Shown piece after piece: positions 18,248 through 25,505 of a stretch of 50,267 nt of DNA. Within the stretch, counting starts at the first letter, position 1. Every line of letters begins with the position of its first letter. The DNA is from Rhodothermales bacterium (GTDB lineage: Bacteria > Bacteroidota > Rhodothermia > Rhodothermales > Bin80): contig JAJECV010000058.1 in assembly GCA_022821875.1 (NCBI GenBank), positions 1 to 50,267 of the forward strand, written 5' to 3'. A program made the position numbers and the translations under genes. A model generated the notes under the pieces. That model was given only the letters and a program-made list of their open reading frames with translations, made no database searches and had not been told where the DNA came from.

Positions 18248-18741
18248 CGGGAATTATATACATGAGTGCCCATGGACTTCACATTCGTTTGACGTTTCAT
18301 CACTCGCTGTCCAATTGCAGGCCTGCGCTCAGCAATAACATATCTTACATAGTGATTTGATATACACTCACTATACAAGACACAAAATTTTCGTACTGCG
18401 TAGGATAGGATAGTGTCAAACTTGAACCCGGGGATACAGAGTTTCCGTGACCGATGAACAGATCCTGTATCCGAAAATCCGTCTGTCTATGGTCAGACCT
18501 TCTGTAGCCGTCCTAACGTCTCTGCTGCCGGGCACCCGGTAGACTTGAACCTGCATTGTCTGTGATAAACGGGGGGCTTTGCCATCCATTAATGGGTGAA
18601 AAATTTGAAAAGATCACGCATCCTGCTCCGATCCAATTTGACTGGACGGGGTTTCATTCACTCGTCCAGCGGGGTAGCATCCCCCCTCAACGAAGAACCG
18701 GAAATTGGTCCCAATTTGACTAACTCATACTAAAATCCGTC
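18248..18741. other. Intergenic region upstream of thiL
   Basis: About 490 bp between the divergent ATPase gene and thiL. No open frame with recognisable sequence was found. Two similar short blocks, ATCCAATTTGACTGGACGG and CCCAATTTGACTAACTC, lie about 65 bp apart just before thiL and might be regulatory, but I cannot assign a promoter. No tRNA or repeat array is visible. Confidence 0.4.
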
Positions 18742-19740
18742 ATGTCTCCCATTGAAGACGCAGGAGAGTTTAACCTGATCCGTCGCCTCGCCGCAATCAG
18801 TTCGTCCAGCACCAGGTTCCCTGTTATTACCGGGATCGGAGATGATGCCGCAGTCTACCAGCCGAAATCTGGCATGGTACAGGTCATCACAACAGATGCT
18901 TTGATTGAGGGCTACCATTTTGATTTTGACTTCTACAGGATGGATCAGATCGGCTACAAAGCCATGGCCGTAAATCTTAGTGATATTGCCGCAATGAATG
19001 CCCGGCCTGTACTGGCGACCATGGCACTGGGATTACCCGGGTCATTTTCAATGGAAGATCTGGACGCTCTCTATGATGGGCTCACCAGCGCTGCTTCCAG
19101 ATACGGAGTCCAGATTGTCGGCGGCGATACAACGCGCTCGCCGGTTCTGATGCTTTCCGTCACGGTCATTGGTGAGGCAGGCAAACATGACTTAGTGCAT
19201 CGAAACGGAGCCGGCCCCGGTGACCATATCTGTGTCACTGGAAATTTGGGGGATGCGGCAGCCGGACTTGATCTGCTGCGCAGTCACACAAAGCCGGAAA
19301 CGCTTGGAGACAAGGTCTGGGATGTCTTGACTACCCGTCATCTGATGCCGGTCCCCCGGCTGGATCTGGTACAGGAGTGGGCCAAGAAAGGGGTGCGCCC
19401 CTCCGCTCTTATTGATATATCTGACGGGCTCACCAATGAGGTGCATCATATCTGTGCGGCATCCGGCTGCGGGGCCGTTCTGTGGGAATCCAAACTCCCC
19501 GTGTCACCAGAATTGTTTGCCGGAGCCCCGAAATCCCGCACCCCTGTTGACTACGCACTGAACGGGGGAGACGACTATGAACTGTTGTTTACCGCTCCCT
19601 GTGGAGTTCTCACACAGATGGCTCCAGACTCCTATACCACGATTGGAGTCGTTACCGAAACGGATGTCCTGATCCATCGGACAGACGGGATACTTGAGGA
19701 GTTGAAGGCAGAGGGGCATGATCATTTCAGGGCGGAGTGA
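18742..19740 (+). CDS. thiL: Thiamine-monophosphate kinase
   Basis: Phosphorylates thiamine monophosphate to thiamine pyrophosphate with ATP in the cytosol. ThiL/PurM-family landmarks are all present: GIGDDAAV near the N-terminus, TTDALIEGYHF, the metal-binding NLSDIAAMNARP, GGDTTRSP, GDHICVTGNLGDAAAGL, DISDGLTNEVHHI and the C-terminal NGGDDYELLFTAP. The 332 residues are typical. Start: ATG at 18742 (MSPIEDAGEFNLIRRL), which puts the conserved GEF-LI block at the expected place. It stands alone, with accessory genes on both sides; no TPP riboswitch was recognised upstream. Confidence 0.95.
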   Translation: MSPIEDAGEFNLIRRLAAISSSSTRFPVITGIGDDAAVYQPKSGMVQVITTDALIEGYHFDFDFYRMDQIGYKAMAVNLSDIAAMNARPVLATMALGLPGSFSMEDLDALYDGLTSAASRYGVQIVGGDTTRSPVLMLSVTVIGEAGKHDLVHRNGAGPGDHICVTGNLGDAAAGLDLLRSHTKPETLGDKVWDVLTTRHLMPVPRLDLVQEWAKKGVRPSALIDISDGLTNEVHHICAASGCGAVLWESKLPVSPELFAGAPKSRTPVDYALNGGDDYELLFTAPCGVLTQMAPDSYTTIGVVTETDVLIHRTDGILEELKAEGHDHFRAE

Positions 19741-19757
19741 CGGGCTCGGTTTAGCTG

Positions 19758-19783
19758 ACAGCAAATGGGCAAATTTTTGCTGT
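19758..19783 (+). terminator. Hairpin just after thiL
   Basis: Perfect 8-bp arms ACAGCAAA and TTTGCTGT separated by 10 nt, 18 nt past the thiL stop. There is no clean T tract after the stem, so it may be a weak or Rho-independent-like terminator, or only a stabilising 3' hairpin. Confidence 0.35.
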
Positions 19784-19891
19784 GATACGTTTGATTTGGG
19801 GGAGATTGTATTTCCATGAAACACGCAATCGGGGAATTTTGTTAACTTTGTCTCAGGCAATTCTTTAAAAACCAAACGCAACAATCCGGAA

Positions 19892-20476
19892 ATGTCGCTA
19901 AATAGCCGGTGGTATGACCCTATAGCTACTGAATCTTTCACGGTAGCCTTTTTACTCCACAAGGTGGAAGAAAACAATCAGATCGGACTCACCCCGCTCC
20001 AAATTAACAAACTCGCTTACATTCTCCATGGATGGACTTTGGGGATAAAGGACTTGCCTCTATTTAATAATACTGCCCGGCAAATCCAGGCATGGCAGTA
20101 TGGACCTGTAGTTGTAGGAATCTACAACTTACTGAAGCCCTTCGGTCGTTCTCCAGTGACGCTTGAGAAAATTAAAAATCCTCCAGATATCAGTGATGAT
20201 CTTTTAGTTCTGTATGATGATGTGGTTAGCCAAGATGTTATCGGATTCATGGAAGAAAACGAGGATTCGACCGACCACTTGAACTGGTTATACGACGTAT
20301 ACAGAGGCTTTGGAGGTGGTCAACTGATTGACATGACTCACGAGGTTGGTGGTCCATGGGATCGGTGTCGTGCTCGAGGACTTAAGAGTTTTGGTCTATT
20401 CAGTGGGCAAAATCATATTCCAGATGATGTGATTAGGTTATACTACAAGGACTTTGCAAAAAAACATCTTTCTTAG
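19892..20476 (+). CDS. Panacea-domain (DUF4065, SocA-like) protein, probable antitoxin PanA
   Basis: A 194-residue protein with the Panacea/DUF4065 pattern: LTPLQINKLAYILHGWTLG near the start, then QIQAWQYGPVVVGIYNLLKP in the middle and a closing region with LIDMTHEVGGPWDRC. Panacea domains are known as antitoxins that pair with many unrelated toxins, including small membrane toxins; a SocA-type role as a proteolytic adaptor is also known. The gene next to it, starting 4 bp downstream, encodes a one-helix membrane protein, which fits the antitoxin-first PanAT arrangement. Start: ATG at 19892. It lies 151 bp after thiL and is not related to it. Confidence 0.85.
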   Translation: MSLNSRWYDPIATESFTVAFLLHKVEENNQIGLTPLQINKLAYILHGWTLGIKDLPLFNNTARQIQAWQYGPVVVGIYNLLKPFGRSPVTLEKIKNPPDISDDLLVLYDDVVSQDVIGFMEENEDSTDHLNWLYDVYRGFGGGQLIDMTHEVGGPWDRCRARGLKSFGLFSGQNHIPDDVIRLYYKDFAKKHLS

Positions 20477-20480
20477 AGAA

Positions 20481-20798
20481 GTGAGCAAGTACAGTCAGCC
20501 AAGCAAGGAAAAATTGGCCCGGTTGAAAGGTGCCATCCACAGCTATACATCTAGGCGGAGAGCACGGTCAATTCTGGGGAATAATGTCTCACGGGTTTCT
20601 GTTTTCGTTTACTACTGGAATCAATTTCCGTCATTTCTAAGAGGAACGGTTCGGTGGGTACTACTATTTGCGGTAGTGGTCGCCATCCTCAACTATGGAT
20701 CAGGTCATGCCAGAGAGTTCTTTTGCCAGTGGGGGATTGGTGGAGACAGGCATTGTGATCACCGCCCGGCAACATGGAACAGAAGTCTATTTCCGTAG
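20481..20798 (+). CDS. Small membrane protein, candidate toxin of the Panacea pair
   Basis: A 105-residue protein. The first half is very basic (KEKLARLKGAIHSYTSRRRA); then comes one strong transmembrane helix (VRWVLLFAVVVAILNYG, about residues 60-77) and a short tail. I choose the GTG at 20481 because it follows the Panacea stop by 4 nt and has AGAGAA upstream; a TTG at 20454 would overlap the antitoxin by 23 bp. I recognise no named family. Known Panacea partners include membrane-depolarising proteins, so position and topology suggest a toxin. The alternative is an unrelated small membrane protein; no motif decides between the two. Confidence 0.6.
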   Translation: MSKYSQPSKEKLARLKGAIHSYTSRRRARSILGNNVSRVSVFVYYWNQFPSFLRGTVRWVLLFAVVVAILNYGSGHAREFFCQWGIGGDRHCDHRPATWNRSLFP

Positions 20799-21052
20799 CC
20801 AAAGTTCCCCGCAATTCTGTTAGATCTTCCTGAGACCTCAGGGTAAGTCAAAATCTTGAAAGTCTCAGTGCTTGGTACCGGGAAACCGGATAGATCTTAT
20901 CCCAGACCGTGCAGGCAGTCAACGATAGCCGGGGCGTACACGCCATGGAGAGTTCTTTTTGCGGCGAATGAACGCCCAAACATGGGTCGGAAGTGAGTAC
21001 AACCCAGATCATATGCCCCTGAAAGACTCTTCCCGAACCCCGCTTCCATCAC

Positions 21053-22030
21053 TTAAAACAGTTCCCCCTGAACCCCTGATCCGGTCTTGCCTCCTTTCGT
21101 CCTTGACGCTGCACTTTTTCTGCGGGCCCGCCTCCTTTTCGTGTCAGCCTTTTCGTCTTCCCACACTTTGATGCCCGCCTCCTTGAGACGCTCACCCTCA
21201 GGAGAAATCTTGCGGCCACACAGTAGGCGGGAGTCCTCTAATCGCTTCATGGCCGACGCAGTGATTGCAAATCGGTCCTCTCTCGTTTTTGAATTGGAGC
21301 CGTCAATATATAAGATGTTCTCGGCAAACCCCACTGCCAGTGAACCGACGACTGCGGTTTGACCAGTTTCTTGAGAAGCTTTGGGGCTCTGTGTAGTGAT
21401 CATGACCAGTTGACTGCTGCGGATTGCCCTGCGGTGAGATTTTTTAAGCCGCGGCTTCAGTACTCCCTCGTGTAGTACCCAAATTGCACATCCCGAATGC
21501 TCGTGTACGGTCTCCACAATCCGGCGGGCCATCTTCAGATGCCCCGCCGCAATCACGGTTCGTCCTTCTTTCGCCGCTGCCGCTGCCGCTGCACAGGCTT
21601 TCTTGATTCGTCCATCGGGAATCGTATCCGGTCCGAAAATCGCCATCCCCCCGGAAGTTAACAGGCTTTGATTGCCAGTTCCAAAAAGCAGGGGTGGCGC
21701 ATGATTCCGCATGCCCGCCCGGATTGCTTTGGGATAATCCTCATCACTGCGGGCAAGAACCCAATACCCCTTTCGCTGCCACTCCTCCAGACTGAATCCA
21801 AGGTTGATCCGGCGACCTAAAAGCCAGCGAAGACGATCCGAACGGATCGGGGGAACCTCGGGTATGGACTCCATGGTAAGCAGATCCCGCGGCCGTTTTC
21901 CAGATTGGTAAAGAGCGGCAGCCAACTGATTGTACTCTGCACCTTCGAGCGGCCGAAACTCCTCCTCGCCTCCCTGATATGCACAAAGAAGCAGGATTGC
22001 GCAGGCATCATCTGTGATGGAATCAGTCAT
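21053..22030 (-). CDS. DprA-like (SMF/SLOG-fold) protein, diverged paralogue 1
   Basis: A 325-residue protein. DprA-like features are YWVLARSDEDYPKAIR followed by HAPPLLFGTGNQSLL, the usual entry to the Rossmann domain, then GGMAIFGPDTIPDG, GRTVIAAGHLKMAR and CAIWVLHEG at the positions of the DprA GSR, SGxAxGID and iaVlg blocks. The canonical GSR and GID residues are replaced, so DNA-loading DprA chemistry may be lost and a nucleotide- or DNA-sensing SLOG role is possible. A basic tail (KRRRARRKSAASR) precedes the C-terminal GVQGELF, a QxxLF clamp-binding-like end. It is the third gene of an operon behind recQ-comF and a second DprA-like gene, 100 bp after the latter. Confidence 0.72.
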   Translation of the reverse strand: MTDSITDDACAILLLCAYQGGEEEFRPLEGAEYNQLAAALYQSGKRPRDLLTMESIPEVPPIRSDRLRWLLGRRINLGFSLEEWQRKGYWVLARSDEDYPKAIRAGMRNHAPPLLFGTGNQSLLTSGGMAIFGPDTIPDGRIKKACAAAAAAAKEGRTVIAAGHLKMARRIVETVHEHSGCAIWVLHEGVLKPRLKKSHRRAIRSSQLVMITTQSPKASQETGQTAVVGSLAVGFAENILYIDGSNSKTREDRFAITASAMKRLEDSRLLCGRKISPEGERLKEAGIKVWEDEKADTKRRRARRKSAASRTKGGKTGSGVQGELF

Positions 22031-22130
22031 TTTCTACCAAGACGGTACATCTGATGTAATTGCGTTTGCACGGTCAACGATCCTTGCCTGTGCGATGTGT
22101 TGTTCATCGTCCATGTCTACACTCAGTCAA

Positions 22131-23399
22131 TTAAAATAAACTACCCTGGATTCCATACTCTCCTGAGGATTCCCTGCTGGAATTATCCGAATCGTCTGCG
22201 CCCTCTTTTTCGCTGGATCCAGTGTTCGCTTCATCTCCATCCTCTGCAGGAATTTGCTCGAATAAGTCCAGCTGAATTCCTCCCTGCTGACGCTTCCCGG
22301 AACCGGAAGTCGCTTTCCCCTCAAAAATAGCCCTTTCCTCTATTTCACAATCTTCTTCCTCTGCCTCCTCAATGCTGTCCAGATCTTTGGACGAGGCGGG
22401 AATTTCCAGATAGGTGGGTTCAATTTCATGATCCGGGTGGTCATCCTCCAGTAATTCGCCCTGGATGATTTCTGCACGATCTTCAAACAATCCTTCATGA
22501 ATTGCCATCTCCACCTCAATCCATGGGTTGGCACCTCCGTGAGTCAGGCGCTCTGCAGCGGCGGTAGCCTGACCGAAAGACCGTACGAAGCAGTTTCTTT
22601 GTTCCAGTACGCTGTATACAGCATCTTCCATGCAGTAACGATCTCCACTGAGTTCTGTACCATCCACATACATCACCGAATCACAAAGGGCCACAGCAAT
22701 ACGTCCCACCTCCGGTTCCTGCGGGATCGGACGCCTATCAGCGGGGCTTCGCCCTGAGAGCATCAGGAATTTTCCAGCCGCCTTTGCCCGGCGGAATAAT
22801 TTCCGGAGCGACTCTCCAAATACCGGGCCCTGGATGACCCAAATCACGGACCCTCCGCTAAGAAGTCCCGACTCGACTACTGCAGCCGAAAGTGTCTGTT
22901 TCCCAGCTGCAATGATGGTGCGATCATGCCGGACACAGAGTTCGGCTATTTCCCGGGCGTGTTGATTTGACGATTCCATCACCTGATCCGGGCCGATTAC
23001 GGCCGTTGCACTTTGGTCCAGCAGTTGGCGGTCTCCCATACCGAAAAGCACTGGAGGGGCAGATTCCTGAAGAAATTGACAAATACGTTTCGGATAGTGT
23101 ACATCTCTCCTGCCAATGATCCAATAATCCTTACGCTGCCACTCTTCCAGATAAAATCCCAGGGTAATACTCCGACCCAGCAATGCCGTCAGGCGGTCAC
23201 TGCCAAGGCCTGTTGCCTGGGCGGCTGCTTCGGCGCACGATGGCTGAATCAGATTCCCTGGCCGATAGCCATTCTGAAGGAGCCACTGCTCAAGCGTATT
23301 GTATTCCTGAATCTCCAGAGGAAGATATACATCTTCGCCCCCAAGCCAGGCACAAAGGAGCAGCGCTGTATTTGTGTCGTCAGACAGGGGCCAGATCAT
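22131..23399 (-). CDS. DprA-like (SMF/SLOG-fold) protein, diverged paralogue 2 with long acidic tail
   Basis: Paralogue of the gene at 21053-22030. Shared blocks are LLLCAWLGGED, LLGRSITLGFYLEEWQRKDYW, RDVHYPKRI, SAPPVLFGMGDRQLL, TAVIGPDQVMES, RTIIAAGKQTLSAAVV and SVIWVIQGP. As in the paralogue, DprA GSR and GID are not kept (IGPD and AGKQ instead). The C-terminal 150 residues are acidic and disordered-looking, with QLDLF inside and GIQGSLF at the very end; QLDLF is a textbook-like beta-clamp binding pentapeptide. The ATG at 23399 is one base beyond the recQ-comF stop, indicating coupling; an upstream in-frame start at 23459 would overlap recQ. Confidence 0.74.
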   Translation of the reverse strand: MIWPLSDDTNTALLLCAWLGGEDVYLPLEIQEYNTLEQWLLQNGYRPGNLIQPSCAEAAAQATGLGSDRLTALLGRSITLGFYLEEWQRKDYWIIGRRDVHYPKRICQFLQESAPPVLFGMGDRQLLDQSATAVIGPDQVMESSNQHAREIAELCVRHDRTIIAAGKQTLSAAVVESGLLSGGSVIWVIQGPVFGESLRKLFRRAKAAGKFLMLSGRSPADRRPIPQEPEVGRIAVALCDSVMYVDGTELSGDRYCMEDAVYSVLEQRNCFVRSFGQATAAAERLTHGGANPWIEVEMAIHEGLFEDRAEIIQGELLEDDHPDHEIEPTYLEIPASSKDLDSIEEAEEEDCEIEERAIFEGKATSGSGKRQQGGIQLDLFEQIPAEDGDEANTGSSEKEGADDSDNSSRESSGEYGIQGSLF

Positions 23400-23400
23400 G

Positions 23401-25500
23401 TTACTCGGACAGGGTTCGTTTGACCAGTGCTGCAGGCAGGACCGCATGGCAGCCGTCATAGCGTAACAGTGCAGCCAAGGTTGTCAAGGTCCACCCGCTT
23501 ACGATCAGATCATCAATGAGAATCGTTGGAGCTTCAACTGCATAATCAATCACAAATGCATCCGCCGCATTGCGGGCACGCTGGACCGGATTCTTTTGGG
23601 CACTCTGCCGCCCCCCTATACCCGTCCTTGAGGCTGTTGTAATGAGATTCAGATCAAGTTCATTTGCAACCGCTTCCGCCAGAAGTGGGATGTGTTTTTT
23701 ACCCTCATGCGGCGGTACATACGTGATATACTGGAATTTTGAGACCCGCTTTTTAATCATTGCAATAAATGCCGCTACAATTTCGTCAGAATAGTGATCT
23801 CGAAATCGCCTCTCTCTCAGGATCCGATCCCCGAGATTGCCGTCAAAAGCTCTGCAGAGAACAAATCCCCATTTCGCCCGATACTCCGGTTTAATGGTTT
23901 CCGATTCGTGGATTTCATGCTCGGAGAGATTAGAGGCCGGCCACTTCTGATTGGGATAGATGAAAATTTTGCGCTTCCCCATAAACTGTTTGGCTTCGCT
24001 AACCAGTTCCGCTCTAGGCTGATACGATTGATTCATCTTTCCCTGACAGTTGCGACATTTTCCACATCTTCCGGCAGTCTGATCATCCAGTGCCCGCTGC
24101 AAAAATGCCATCAGACATCCTTTATGATCCATGTATTGGCGCATCTGCTCCTTTTCACGATTGCGAATTTCCTGTAATCGCCGAATCTTGTCTTGAGAAA
24201 TCTCAAATCCCTCTGCCTCTCCGGTTGCAACCCATGCTCCCATCTCCCAGATGACCGGTGCAGGGGATTCCAGTGACGCAAGTTTCAGGATTTTTTCAAT
24301 CCTGCTTCCTTTGAGGTTAATCTGGAACATGATTTCGGGAACGGTCAGTCCACCTTCAACATCTTCAAGTACTTTGAGCACCTGATTAATCTCATGTTGA
24401 GGCGGAAATGCATTGCTCAGGAAGTAGTCCGCAATCTGTTCATCTTCATTCCCCCACATCAGGAATCCGTAGGCTTTTTCAACACCTCGGCCCGCCCGCC
24501 CCACCTGCTGATAATAATGAACGACCGATCCGGGGCGCTGATAGTGGATCACGAACGCTAAATCCTTCTTATCAAAGCCCATCCCCAGAGCAATCGTCGC
24601 AACCAGAACTTTCAGTTCATTCGCTAAAAGTGCCTTTTCTAATTTGTCGCGCTCCCCCGCATTTCCATAGTAGGCATGCGCATCAATCTTCTGAGATTTA
24701 AGCCATTCCGCAACTAGGTCTGCATCCTTTCGCGTGAGAACATAAATGATTCCGCTTCCCGGTAAATGTGGAACCACCTGGGCAATCCAGGCCAGCCTGA
24801 CCTGGGGATCCGTTAATCTGAGGTTATGAAGTTCGAGGCTGTGCCGGATCAGGCTTCCCCGGGTTACCGGAATGTCTCCTCCCAGTTCTTTCTGGACATC
24901 CTCCACAACACGGTTATTGGCCGTCGCAGTCGTGGCTACAATCGCAGCCCCTTCAGGAATCAATTTCTGAATTCTTCGAATGCGCTGATAATCCGGCCGG
25001 AAGTCATGTCCCCAGTCCGAGATACAATGCGCTTCATCAATAATCAGCATCCCGATCCCAAGTTTTATTTTCGAGAGTACCCTTGAGAAAAACGTTACGT
25101 TTGCCAGCCGCTCAGGCGTGATCATCAGGATGTCTACATCATCCGACTCCAGCTCTTCATAGATATCCGCCCAGTCATCATAATTATCCGCAGTCATTCT
25201 TCGTGCCGTCAGATTGAGCTTCTCTGCCGCGAGTTCCTGATTGCGCATCAGGGCCACAAGAGGAGAAATCATAAGTGACGGGCCCGCACCTTCCTCCCGC
25301 CTGAGTCGGGTCGCAATCGTATAGACCATCGTCTTCCCCCAGCCCGTTCGCTGCACGACCAGAACCCGGTGCCCGCTTACGGCCTGCGCAATACTCTCCC
25401 ACTGGCCGTCGCGAAACTCGGCATCCTGCCTGCCAACGGCATCACGCAGGTACTGCGTCGCAACGTCCTTGAGCGTAGATGGATTCTTTGGAGATGACAT
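23401..25500 (-). CDS. RecQ-family helicase fused to a ComF-like phosphoribosyltransferase domain
   Basis: A 699-residue fusion. The N-terminal helicase has FRDGQWESI (motif 0), Walker A TGWGKT at 52-57 with an unusual Trp, DEAH at 155-158 inside IIDEAHCISDWGHDFRPDY, SAT-like TTATANN, and QQVGRAGR (motif VI). A RecQ zinc cluster follows (GRCGKCRNC preceded by a Cys in DHKGCL). From about residue 560 the protein changes to a ComF-type phosphoribosyltransferase: TASRTGIGGRQSAQKN, then ARNAADAFVI and the PRPP-loop-like TILIDDLIVSGWTL. ComF belongs to competence. Start: ATG at 25500, 5 bp after the metalloprotease stop; an upstream in-frame Met would overlap it. No helicase HRDC domain is evident. 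Confidence 0.88.
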   Translation of the reverse strand: MSSPKNPSTLKDVATQYLRDAVGRQDAEFRDGQWESIAQAVSGHRVLVVQRTGWGKTMVYTIATRLRREEGAGPSLMISPLVALMRNQELAAEKLNLTARRMTADNYDDWADIYEELESDDVDILMITPERLANVTFFSRVLSKIKLGIGMLIIDEAHCISDWGHDFRPDYQRIRRIQKLIPEGAAIVATTATANNRVVEDVQKELGGDIPVTRGSLIRHSLELHNLRLTDPQVRLAWIAQVVPHLPGSGIIYVLTRKDADLVAEWLKSQKIDAHAYYGNAGERDKLEKALLANELKVLVATIALGMGFDKKDLAFVIHYQRPGSVVHYYQQVGRAGRGVEKAYGFLMWGNEDEQIADYFLSNAFPPQHEINQVLKVLEDVEGGLTVPEIMFQINLKGSRIEKILKLASLESPAPVIWEMGAWVATGEAEGFEISQDKIRRLQEIRNREKEQMRQYMDHKGCLMAFLQRALDDQTAGRCGKCRNCQGKMNQSYQPRAELVSEAKQFMGKRKIFIYPNQKWPASNLSEHEIHESETIKPEYRAKWGFVLCRAFDGNLGDRILRERRFRDHYSDEIVAAFIAMIKKRVSKFQYITYVPPHEGKKHIPLLAEAVANELDLNLITTASRTGIGGRQSAQKNPVQRARNAADAFVIDYAVEAPTILIDDLIVSGWTLTTLAALLRYDGCHAVLPAALVKRTLSE

Positions 25501-25505
25501 AAAGC

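Noticed and set aside
18248..18741. TPP riboswitch upstream of thiL.
   Set aside because: I could not find the conserved CUGAGA-type and other TPP-box elements in the expected order.
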